Positions 56,069 to 64,000 of a stretch of 64,000 bases of DNA are shown here, piece by piece (within the stretch, counting starts at the first letter, position 1; each line of letters opens with the position of its first letter). This DNA is from Phyto melanocephala (taxonomy: Eukaryota; Arthropoda; Insecta; Diptera; Rhinophoridae). Where the stretch lies: contig OW799236.1 of the NCBI GenBank assembly GCA_941918925.1, forward strand, positions 65,186,685 to 65,250,684, written 5' to 3'. The position numbers were made by a program, and so were the translations under genes. Under the pieces are notes generated by a model. That model saw only the letters and a list, made by a program, of their open reading frames with translations. It was not told where the DNA came from and did no database searches.

Positions 56069-56329
56069 TCCTACTTATATAATAAATGTGAATGTTTGGA
56101 TATTTGTTACTCAATCATGCAAAAACGGCTGAACGGAACTAAATAAAATTCGGCACATAGATAGATAACAACCTAGATTAACACATAATAACGCGAAGTC
56201 GTTGGCAAACTCATCATCACACATCCTAAACAGGTTGTTTATGTTGTAAATATTTTTATTTTTGTTGTTAATACTAAGTCTAGATTTTATCCCGATAACT
56301 ACGCAGACGAAGTCGCGGGCACAAGTTAG
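56069..56329 (+). mobile_element. Second Helitron family, short non-autonomous copy
   Basis: Starts TCCTACTTATATAATAAATG after A, contains AAAACGGCTGAACGGAAC and ends ACGAAGTCGCGGGCACAAG with TTAG at 56326-56329 before T. This layout (TC start, GAA-TCGCGGGC stem, CTAG-like end) is common for insect Helitrons. 261 bp, non-coding. Confidence 0.6.
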
Positions 56330-56591
56330 TTTTAAATATATATTTCTCTTGCATAAAAAAATTGCTAATAATTTTTGTACAACTTTTTTTATTCTTTTCT
56401 TTCATTGCACGATTTTTCGTAAACAATAAAAACCAGTATTACCATACTTTTTATATAATGTTAGTGTTTACTAACCGAAGGATAGTGAAACGCAAACACT
56501 AACCGTATGTTTAATAGCTCCGGTTAACGATATAGGCGGTTTGTTAATGTTCCTTTTAAATTAAAATAATCACAGATTGTGAAAAGGGCCG

Positions 56592-56892
56592 TAAAAGTAA
56601 TAATTCTAAATGACTCCCTGAATTCGAAGCAATTTGTCAAATATGATGTGCTTAGAAATGAATGCAACATCATGCAGAATATCTTAAACAATTCATGTAA
56701 ACAAACAAAATTAGCTCATGTAACAGCGGATGCTTTTCACCATACATATATGTATGCATGAGTTCTGTGCACTTGTTTAAAATGGAGTGCAGTTCATTAA
56801 AATGTATATGTAAACACATGATCTCCAATGACACACTAATGTTAAAATCATTAGTGTTTTTACCTATGTATATTTAATCAATTCGTCACCAG
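56592..56892. other. Flank between Harbinger and the errantivirus
   Basis: No gene. It starts with the TAA duplication of the Harbinger element and ends at TTGAAC, the target site of the errantivirus. Confidence 0.4.
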
Positions 56893-56898
56893 TTGAAC

Positions 56899-57443
56899 TG
56901 TTATAGTACCTTCCACTACGGCCGCCGTTTAATATAATCATAAATTTTATTTGACTGCATTTCCGGAAACAGAAATGCAGTGTCATATTTTAGCTTTATA
57001 TTTTTTTTGTTTGTTTTTGTTTTATTTATAAACTTTTATTTTTCAACTAATTATTTACCAATTTGCATTTTTCCAAAGAATTGTTTACCAATAATTAATC
57101 TACTTTTAATTTCCAAATAATTATTTACCAATTTATATTTTTTTCAAATAATTGTTTACCAATTTGCATTTTTCCAAAGAATTGCTTACCAATAATTAAT
57201 CTACTTTACCAATTTGCATTTCTCCAAAGAATTGTTTACCAATAATTAATCTACTTTTAGTTTCCAAATAACTGTTTACCAATAACTGTTTATCTGCATT
57301 TCCAACAATGAAAATGCAGTAGTAAACTAAAAATTAGTATATAAGAAAATAATGAAAAAATTAAAAGACAGTTTTTATTTTTCCACCACCAAGAACAAGT
57401 GTTTTTATTTTTTTTCACTTAACTCAAAATTAAATAGTTAAAT
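56899..57443 (+). repeat. 5' LTR of the errantivirus
   Basis: Starts TGTTATAGTACC and ends GTTAAAT. Two TGCATTT...AAATGCA palindromes lie at about 56958-56984 and 57295-57321. Between them is a degenerate array of units with TTTCCAAA(G/T)AATTGTTTACCAAT. TATATAAG near 57339 is a likely TATA box. Confidence 0.85.
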
Positions 57444-57460
57444 GGCGCAGTCGGTAGGAT
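57443..57460 (+). promoter_or_regulatory. Primer binding site, tRNA-Ser type
   Basis: TGGCGCAGTCGGTAGGAT directly follows the LTR; this is the site known from 17.6 and 297 relatives, complementary to tRNA-Ser. Confidence 0.8.
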
Positions 57461-57740
57461 TCCCGGGTATCATTGTTCACTAAATATAAAAATAAAATTT
57501 TTATAACGAGAAGAGATACTTGACATATAAATGTCAAAAACGGGACTGTAAACAAAAAAAAAGGGATATAAAAGATTATACCCTTAGAGACATTTTTCAA
57601 AAGGAAAAGGATATAAAGATATATCCTTAAAAAGTGAAAAAGGGGATATAAAGATAAAACCCTAAAACTCGGTGGTAAGGATATAAAAATATATCCTTAA
57701 CAAGTGAAAAAAAAAACTCAAAGAAACAAATTTTTTTTTT

Positions 57741-57990
57741 GATCAATCAGTTCATGCCGGGAACTGATGCGCTGAGGAATCAAACAACAAGATCAACTAC
57801 AAAGCAACGCCAAACCGAAAGATCAATCAGTTCATGCCAGGAACTGATGCGCTGAGGAATCAAACAACAAGATCAACTACAAAGCAGCACCAAACCGAAA
57901 GATCAATCAATTCATGCCAGGAACTGATGCGTTGAAGAATTAAACAACAAAATCAACTACAACAACACCAATATTAAACAGCATCAAACC
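57741..57990 (+). repeat. 80-bp tandem repeat in the errantivirus leader
   Basis: Units start at 57741, 57821 and 57901 with GATCAATCAGTTCATGCC; the first two are nearly identical and the third is diverged and shortened. Upstream, 57540-57720 has GGATATAAA...TATATCCTTA hairpin-like blocks. Possible roles in packaging or translation are inference. Confidence 0.8.
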
Positions 57991-58388
57991 CAAAGTAAGA
58001 TCTTTTTATATACACTTTCTTATTTATAAGTCTTTAAATCCTCATAAATTAATTTTTGAATAATACCAATAATAAAATACAAATATACCTATACAAATGA
58101 ACGTATCGGAAAAATTTTAAATAGCGCCTGAGGTAGAGAGAATCATATTATATTCCCAAAACAAGGAAAACATTGAAAATTTGAGAAAGTTCTCACGTAA
58201 AATAACACTAATAAAAATAAAGGCAAGGGGAAAATATCTAAAAAATAAAAAAGAGACAAAAACAAAATTATACAAAAATTAAAAGTTCAAATGTAATACT
58301 TTAAAAATAAAAACGTATTAGAATATAGAAAAAAATCTATTTATTTATTTTTTTTGTTCAGCGTTTTAAGCAAATTCTTCTCTTAAAA

Positions 58389-59344
58389 ATGACAGAGCCA
58401 GTTGAAGTTAACAGATTGATTATAAACCCATTAAAATATTTACACAGTTTACCAGAATTCGCGGGGGATACAAGGGATTTACAGAATTTTACCATACTAA
58501 TCGACAGAATATATCCGCATTTACGCACGTACGACGAACTGTCCCAGTTGCTTTTCTCCGACGTCATCAAACTCAAAGGAAAGGCGAGGCAAGCGATCGA
58601 GATCAACTGCCACGCGATTTCCTGGACGGAAATTAAGACTATATTACAAAACAATTTTGGAGACAGACGATCTTGTGAGGAGCTTTTTGGCGAACTGCGA
58701 AGTGTGACCTTTAGGACGAACATATTAGAATTCTATAATGATGTGAAGGACAAACTTCACAGGTTGAATAATAAATTGGTAGTCGTACTAGGGGAAACAG
58801 AAGCGACTAGGGAAAGCGCGATCAATAATAAACGCACCGCTTTAAACCTTTTTAAAAGTAAAGTTCCTGAGCCCATGAAATCAGTATTGTTCTGTAGGAA
58901 TCCAGAAGACTTAGAAGAAGCCATGGACATTTTATTTCAAGCCGGGTATGCTTATACCGAGAATAGTAATGGAAATAAGACACAGCCTAACATACACTTT
59001 AATAAACGAGGGAACCACATACCTAAGACCAACATACAACATAGAAATGCCACGGAAGAAATTTCCAACAACCATTTAACAGCCAGAGAAGAAATTTCCA
59101 ACAACCATTTAACAATCACGGAAGAAATTTCCAACAACCGATTAACAATCACTTCCAACAACCATTCCAAAGCTACGAAAGGAATCCCCAACAAATGAAC
59201 GCACAAAATCATACTCCAAGAAATCCTTCATTCTATCCGAATCGACAGAACTTTACAAACCAACCCGAACCCATGGATATAGGTAAGGTAGAAACGACAG
59301 AAAATTTTCGGGAATCGGCCTCGGATACAAACTTCCATATATAA
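58389..59344 (+). pseudogene. gag: Errantivirus gag
   Basis: The main frame runs 58389-59198 (269 residues): MTEPVEVNRL, PLKYLHSLPEFAGD, DVIKLKGKARQAI and ILEFYNDVKDKLHRL are typical of errantivirus Gag, which forms the particle core. No CCHC knuckle, as usual for the group. From about 59040 the main frame gives repeated EEISNN units, while the frame one base away gives a Gln/Asn/Pro-rich tail that stays open to a stop at 59342-59344 and contains MDIG. That tail is what the family has, so a small indel near 59030-59050 has shifted the frame. Confidence 0.8.
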
Positions 59345-59880
59345 AAATCAAAACTAAATTGGGATTTATAAAATTAATAATTGATACAGGAGCAACAAAT
59401 TCCATTCTCAATCCAGGAATCTGTCACCCGAAAAGAATTTTTGAAACAAACCCAATTCTCATTAAAACCCTTCAACACCAAATTTACATAAATAAAAAAG
59501 CCATTTTTTAAGAATTTAACACTAACAAATTGAATGAAACACTCGAATTTTATGTAACAAAATTCCATAACTTTTACGATGGCCTAATAGGTAATGACAT
59601 ATTGGCACCATCTAATGCACTTATAGACTATAAGAATAGAGAGTTAATCATTGGCAATAGGAAGTTACCAATGCATTTTGAAAACGAAACAACGGATAAC
59701 AGATCTCTAAAAATCCTAAATGACACCCACCTAAATAATTTTAAGATTCTAAGAAAAGGCACCCTAAATACAGAAAATAAAGCAATAAATATCAATTTGA
59801 CTACGCAGAAGGTAGATCATGAAAATTTCGGCACATTCAGGAAAGAGGAGCCTATACCATTCAATAAAACTCATTTTTAA
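59345..59880 (+). pseudogene. pol: Errantivirus protease and start of reverse transcriptase
   Basis: The frame has the aspartic protease active site LIIDTGATNS (Asp codon at 59383-59385). A TAA at 59509-59511, just after a run of six T, stops it. The same frame resumes: NFYDGLIGNDILAP, the second conserved protease block, and IDYKNRELIIG. It then enters the linker before reverse transcriptase and loses frame at about 59820-59880. Processing of the polyprotein would fail. Confidence 0.75.
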
Positions 59881-60475
59881 TCGGTTACAGGAAGCCAATC
59901 TGAAAATACAACTGGACAAGTCCGAATTCCTAAAAAAGGAAACAGAGTTCCTCGGTCATATCGTGACGATAGAGGGGATAAAACCCAATCCGAAGAAAAT
60001 AGAATGTGTAGTCAACTTCCCTATTCCCAGAACACCTAAGCAAATTAAGCAATTTCTTGGTTTAACGGGCTACTACCGTAAATTCATAAAGGATTATTCA
60101 CTAATAGCCAAACCCTTGACAAAATGTCTTAAGAAAGACGCAAAAATAAACATATCCAACCCAGAATATCAGGAAAGTTTTAACACACTAAAAACTCTAT
60201 TAACACATGACCCAATCCTGACATATCCTGATTTCACAAAGAAGTTCACTTTAACAACAGACGCCAGTAATTTTGCACTTGGAGCCGTACTTTCACAGGA
60301 AAACCATCCGATATGTTATGCTAGCCGTACTCTGAATGAACATGAGATCAATTACAGTACAATAGAAAAGGAACTATTAGCAATCATTTGGGTCACTAAA
60401 TACTTTCGGCCATATCTTTTTGGAAACAAATTCATAATCGAAACGGACCACAAGCCACTAACACTTTTCGATTAA
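59819..60475 (+). pseudogene. pol: Errantivirus reverse transcriptase thumb and RNase H, palm deleted
   Basis: The frame enters at [18 protein letters not shown] and [11 protein letters not shown], which lie after the YxDD active site in the family. The fingers and palm, roughly 150 residues including all three catalytic Asp, are missing. [15 protein letters not shown] and KPLTKCL (connection) follow, then RNase H with [27 protein letters not shown] and IETDHKPL (Asp, Glu, Asp of its active site). The frame is lost at LFD near 60470; the expected continuation (ADALSR) is in another frame to about 60650. Confidence 0.8.
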
Positions 60476-60678
60476 AGAACCGAATTCAAAATTAGTCAGA
60501 TGGAGGTTAAAACTAGCAGAATTTGACTATGAAATTAAATACAAGAGGGGAACAAAGAACGGCAATGCGGACGCATTATCAAGAATCGAAAAAGAATCTG
60601 CCAACATCAATTCATTAGAAATTACCCCCCCCAAACTTAACAGAGAGTAATTCTCCCATAAATTTATTCAAAAACCAA

Positions 60679-61737
60679 TTGATTATAAATAAGAATTTTT
60701 CCGGGTCAGCACGGATTAATAATATTTGGAAAACAATAACAGTTAAAGAATTAGATAAAGAATATGCAATTACGATCCCTAAAACTCACTGTCATCCAAC
60801 CCAAATGAACGCTGTCTTGATAGATGATGAATTTTACGACATTTTTAGAAATACTTATAGAGAATTCTTCTCAAATAATAACGGGTTTAAATTAATTAGG
60901 TGTTTAAGAAAACTAGACGACGTAGAAAATGAACTTGAATTAACGAAAATGATTGAAGAAGAACATCTAAGCAAGAACCACAGAGGCATTCAATCAGTAT
61001 TTGAAGAATTAAAAACAAAAATCTATAATCCTAAACTTAAGTTAAGGATAACTCAGTTTGTGAACAATTGCGAAGTGTGTACACTGGAAAAGTACGACAG
61101 AAGACCACCTAGACTACCCTACAAAATAACGGAGACACCCACGAAACCCAGGGAAATACTGCATCTAGACGTATTCTATACCTTAGAAAAACAATTATAC
61201 CTAACTATGATCGATAAGTTTACAAAGCATGCAATAGCATACAAAATTAATGGCAGATCATGGGTGGATTTTAAGGCAAAATTGATACAATATACTAGCA
61301 CATTTGGAAAAGTAGAAAGAATTGTCGTTGACAACGAGTTAGGGTTCAAAGCCATTCCGATGCAGGAATATTTGAGGAAAGAGAACATTAACATACATTA
61401 CACTTCTAACAGCAACCATACATCTAACGCGGACATCGAACGACTCCACAACACGTTGAACGAACACTTGAGACTACTCAACAAGAATAGGACCGATATA
61501 GAAATAGAGGAAGGCACTAATTACATAAGGGAAATCCGAGGGGGTAAAAATCATAGGAAGTATAGGAAGATAGAATCCAGGAAAATTGATGAGGATCACA
61601 TAGAAAACACGAAAACAGGACATAAATATTATAAGACGCATGTAAACCACGGAGGAAATGCCAAGATAAAAATAACCCGAAAATCAGAGCAAGAATTAGA
61701 TAACTATACATATATATATTTTTTTTTAGATGAGTAA
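60679..61737 (+). CDS. pol: Errantivirus integrase, C terminus shortened
   Basis: 352 residues in one frame. Zinc module: His96, His101, Cys131, Cys134. Catalytic triad: Asp164 (ILHLDVFY), Asp218 (VVDNELG) and Glu254 (ADIERLHNTLNEH), with exactly 35 residues between the last two. After residue 275 the usual stretch before the C-terminal domain is missing: NRTDIEIEEG runs directly into a GGKNHRKYRK segment. The end IYFFLDE overlaps the env ATG by 8 nt. The best-kept enzyme of the element, but there is no separate start; it is part of the broken pol. Confidence 0.8.
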   Translation: MIINKNFSGSARINNIWKTITVKELDKEYAITIPKTHCHPTQMNAVLIDDEFYDIFRNTYREFFSNNNGFKLIRCLRKLDDVENELELTKMIEEEHLSKNHRGIQSVFEELKTKIYNPKLKLRITQFVNNCEVCTLEKYDRRPPRLPYKITETPTKPREILHLDVFYTLEKQLYLTMIDKFTKHAIAYKINGRSWVDFKAKLIQYTSTFGKVERIVVDNELGFKAIPMQEYLRKENINIHYTSNSNHTSNADIERLHNTLNEHLRLLNKNRTDIEIEEGTNYIREIRGGKNHRKYRKIESRKIDEDHIENTKTGHKYYKTHVNHGGNAKIKITRKSEQELDNYTYIYFFLDE

Positions 61738-61954
61738 ATGGATCATAATAATAATTTCACTTATTACGACCGTCGGGGCCCAAACGCTCGACGTGCAGGA
61801 CCTTTCGAACAATAACGGTTACATACCAATCAAAACAGGGGAAATCAAAATTATTAAACACTTCATCAAGATACTGCACATAATAAACACAACAGAATAC
61901 GAACGGACGTTAGAAATAATCCAACATCGACATCCTACAGACATCGAGTACTGA
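61730..61954 (+). pseudogene. env: Errantivirus env, N-terminal part
   Basis: ATG at 61730 opens a signal peptide (SKWIIIIISLITTVGAQ, likely cleavage after Gln) and about 57 further residues. A small indel between about 61920 and 61945 shifts the frame; this part ends at a TGA (61952-61954). In relatives env is made from a spliced RNA. Confidence 0.7.
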
Positions 61955-63257
61955 ATCGAAAAGTTTACTGGATACAATAAACAAGAATTTTATCTTACTG
62001 AAAGCCAAAATAGAAAACCTCAACCCACACTTCCGAAAGAAGCGGGCTCTCTTGAACATTTTGGGTAAAGGTTTGAAAATAGTCGCAGGTACAATGGACA
62101 ACGATGATGAGGAACAGATAAATAAAACTCTTAGAATATTACAGACAAACGACGAAAGTTTAACAGACAAAGTAAACAACCTAACATACGTAAGCAACAT
62201 CATGAACTCTCAAATCCGGAATATCACCAATCATATCAATTATCAGCAGAACACTATCGGAAACTACTTAAATAAATTCAAAAACATATTAGGAAATAAA
62301 ATTTTTACCATAGAAAACGAGATTACGTTCATGGAACATATATATCAAATTAACAACGACATCTCACTTTTGAGGCAACACATAGATGACATCGGACAAA
62401 TTATGTTCTCCAGCAAATTAGGAATCATACCTACAGATATCCTAACCCAGACTGAACTTGACCTAATAACAGACTTTGACAGTTACACCAAAATTAAGGT
62501 AGCTGTGGCATTCCACGAAAACAACATTATCCTTATTCTCTCCATACCGCGATTATCAAAGGAACGATTATCCACGGTAACATTCATACCAATCCCTAAC
62601 AATAATAACAAATCGATAGAGCTTAACAATTCCGATGTGCTCATAGATTCGGAAAACAATATTTATAGTACATACATTAAAGATAATTTAAAGAAAAATC
62701 TAATACAAATCAATGACAATTGTTTGAATAATATATTAAATTTTGAGGAAGCTAATTGCAAAATGCGAACGCTGAACAAACAAGCAATAGTTGAAGTCAC
62801 TCCGGGAATATTAGTTCTTAAACACTTTAATAATAAGATCTCCCATAATTGTAACAAAGCCAAATTAAAAATTATCGGAAACTATCTAATCAAATTTGAA
62901 AATTGTGAAATTAATATATTAAATAAAACTTATGCAAATGTTAAAATAAAATTACATGACAAATTTATCCTACCAAACCTTGTAACAAAAATCAAAGAAG
63001 ATAGTAATACAACTTTAGCAGACATCAAAATTGAGTCCTTATATCTAAAACAAATAGAATACGAAGAAACACTACAACAAGTATTGTATAAAGATAAGAA
63101 TTCAAAAATAATCGGTTTTGGCATAGATATCTCGATTATTGTGTCAATATGTATCTTAGTTATTTTTGTATATTTCATTAAGAATAGACAAGCATATATT
63201 CCAAATGTACAGTTGAAAAATGAAACCACTATAAATAATCCAATAGCAATAATATAA
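61955..63257 (+). pseudogene. env: Errantivirus env, main part
   Basis: The other reading frame is open from about 61920 to 63257. It carries a furin-type RKKR site at 62034-62045, followed at once by a hydrophobic, Gly-containing fusion-peptide-like stretch (ILGKGLKIVAG). Long heptad-like Asn/Ile-rich segments, several N-glycosylation sites and a transmembrane segment near the end (ISIIVSICILVIFVYFI), with a short cytoplasmic tail, complete it. The design is that of errantivirus Env proteins related to baculovirus F proteins. About 400 residues are intact; there is no ATG in the right place and the N-terminal part is out of frame. Confidence 0.8.
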
Positions 63258-63272
63258 TTTCGTCGGAGCCTC

Positions 63273-63288
63273 AAAAAAGTGGTGGGGG
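63273..63288 (+). promoter_or_regulatory. Polypurine tract of the errantivirus
   Basis: AAAAAAGTGGTGGGGG lies directly before the 3' LTR; it primes plus-strand DNA synthesis in retroelements. Confidence 0.7.
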
Positions 63289-63830
63289 TGTTATAGTACC
63301 TTACACTACGGCCGCCGTTTAATATAATCATAAATTTTATTTGACTGCATTTCCGGAAACAGAAATGCAGTGTCATATTTTAGCTTTATATTTTTTTTTG
63401 TTTTATTTATAAACTTTTATTTTTCAACTAATTATTTACCAATTTGCATTTTTCCAAAGAATTGTTTACCAATAAGTAATCTACTTTTAATTACCAAATA
63501 ATTATTTACCAATTTATATTTTTCCAAATAATTGTTTACCAATTTGCACTTTTCCAAAGAATTGTTTACCAATAATTAATCTACTTTACCAATTTGCATT
63601 TCTCCAAAGAATTGTTTACCAATAATTAATCTACTTTTAGTTTCCAAATAATTGTTTACCAATAACTGTTTATCTGCATTTCCAACAATGAAAATGCAGT
63701 AGTAAACTAAAAATTAGTATATAAGAAAATAATGAATAAATTAAAAGACAGTTTTTATTTTTCCACCACCAAGAACAAGTGTTTTTATTTTTTTTTTTTC
63801 TTCACTTAACTCAAAATTAAATAGTTAAAT
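63289..63830 (+). repeat. 3' LTR of the errantivirus
   Basis: Same sequence as 56899-57443 apart from a few substitutions and small indels in T runs, including the two TGCATTT palindromes and the AATTGTTTACCAAT array. The low divergence suggests a fairly recent insertion despite the broken genes. Confidence 0.85.
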
Positions 63831-63836
63831 TTGAAC

Positions 63837-64000
63837 CCCTGCAAATTCACTTTTTTGTCAGGTAAGTAAACATTGCTTTTTATTGTTTGTTGAATGAAAA
63901 TATTTTTTTTCTCTTTGGCAGGCTTAAGAGTTTTGAGAAATATGAAGATTTTACATCACAAAGAAAACGAAAAATGCAAGTGGTGAATAATAAAAAGTGC
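63837..64000. other. Right flank, no gene recognised
   Basis: TTTTTTCTCTTTGGCAG/GCTTAAG near 63904-63922 looks like a splice acceptor on the plus strand, and the following frame is open to the window end, so an exon could start here. Too short to judge. Confidence 0.25.

Larger units (their letters stand above)
45911..56591 (+). mobile_element. Large PIF/Harbinger transposon with nested insertions
   Basis: The left end CGGCCCTTTTCACAAAGTGTGATTAT (45911) is matched in inverted form at 56566-56591 with two mismatches. TAA lies outside both (45908-45910 and 56592-56594), the 3-bp TWA duplication of this superfamily. Both expected genes lie inside: a HARBI1-like DDE transposase (46090-47505, plus) and a Myb/SANT-like protein (minus, 53780-54591). 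Subterminal CACAAAGT and CGGTTA motifs recur near both ends. The 10.7 kb length is due to later insertions at 47722-52173, 53045-53779, 54732-55955 and 56069-56329. Both genes are decayed, so it is non-autonomous now. Confidence 0.75.
56899..63830 (+). mobile_element. Errantivirus (17.6/297-type endogenous retrovirus), defective
   Basis: Two LTRs of about 545 bp, a tRNA-Ser-type primer site, gag, pol and env frames in order, and a purine tract before the 3' LTR. TTGAAC lies outside both ends (56893-56898 and 63831-63836), which may include 1-2 bp of terminal sequence around a 4-bp duplication. gag changes frame near its 3' end, protease has a stop, the reverse transcriptase palm is deleted, pol changes frame after RNase H, the integrase C terminus is shortened and env has a frameshift near 61920-61945. 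It is an old genomic copy and cannot replicate by itself. Confidence 0.9.

Noticed and set aside
61730..63257. Co-opted host env gene (syncytin-like)
   Set aside because: The frameshift between signal peptide and main part and the surrounding complete LTR structure point to a defective provirus.

Overview
The window looks like transposon-dense, AT-rich DNA from a higher (brachyceran) fly. The main evidence is short interspersed elements built like Drosophila DINE-1 (GGGTATA boxes, an ACCCCATAAAGTATATA motif, a CGTCCGTCTGT microsatellite and a terminal hairpin), an errantivirus with a tRNA-Ser primer site, and fly-type LINE, SINE, mariner, hAT and Harbinger remains. A tephritid-like host is plausible, but the species is inferred, not shown. 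Only one intact host-like gene is visible: a single-exon secreted Lys/Glu/His-rich protein at 38901-39617. Almost everything else is mobile DNA, usually broken and often nested.

Layout. 1-729: 3' part of a Helitron with a 120-bp minisatellite. 1273-2108: hAT MITE with a perfect 8-bp target-site duplication (TSD). 3532-3726: tRNA-derived SINE with a 12-bp TSD. 4214-7985: R1-like LINE split by a decayed RAG1/Transib-like transposase on the minus strand. 7998-10415: one DINE family inserted in another. 10813-11295: pogo-like MITE. 11440-14215: featureless AT-rich DNA. 15078-18222: LTR retrotransposon with a SAP-domain leader ORF, broken gag and an integrase lacking its core. 18262-20895: head-to-head DINE palindrome. 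20968-21843: second hAT MITE. 22388-35252: DINEs, two Helitrons and several MITEs. 35257-35760: solo LTR of the 15-kb element. 36174-36691: internally deleted mariner. 38.9-39.6 kb: the host-like gene. 42726-43915: TIR element holding two smaller TIR elements. 44339-45880: minus-strand LINE.

45911-56591 is best read as one very large PIF/Harbinger insertion with matching ends and a TAA target duplication. It has an intron-containing HARBI1-like transposase on the plus strand and a Myb/SANT-like partner gene on the minus strand. It is swollen by a 4.4-kb TIR transposon that encodes an unclassified CxxC transposase-like protein and contains a complete DINE, plus a 735-bp MITE and two Helitron families. 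56899-63830 is an errantivirus (gypsy/17.6/297 type) with both LTRs and matching 6-bp flanks; its protease is interrupted, its reverse transcriptase palm is deleted and its env is frameshifted, so it is defective.

The elements do not form one pathway. The interest lies in nesting order (which families were active over others) and in two transposase lineages worth classifying: the RAG1-like core at 4740-6444 and the CxxC family at 47722-52173. All family names come from motif recognition by eye; no searches were run.
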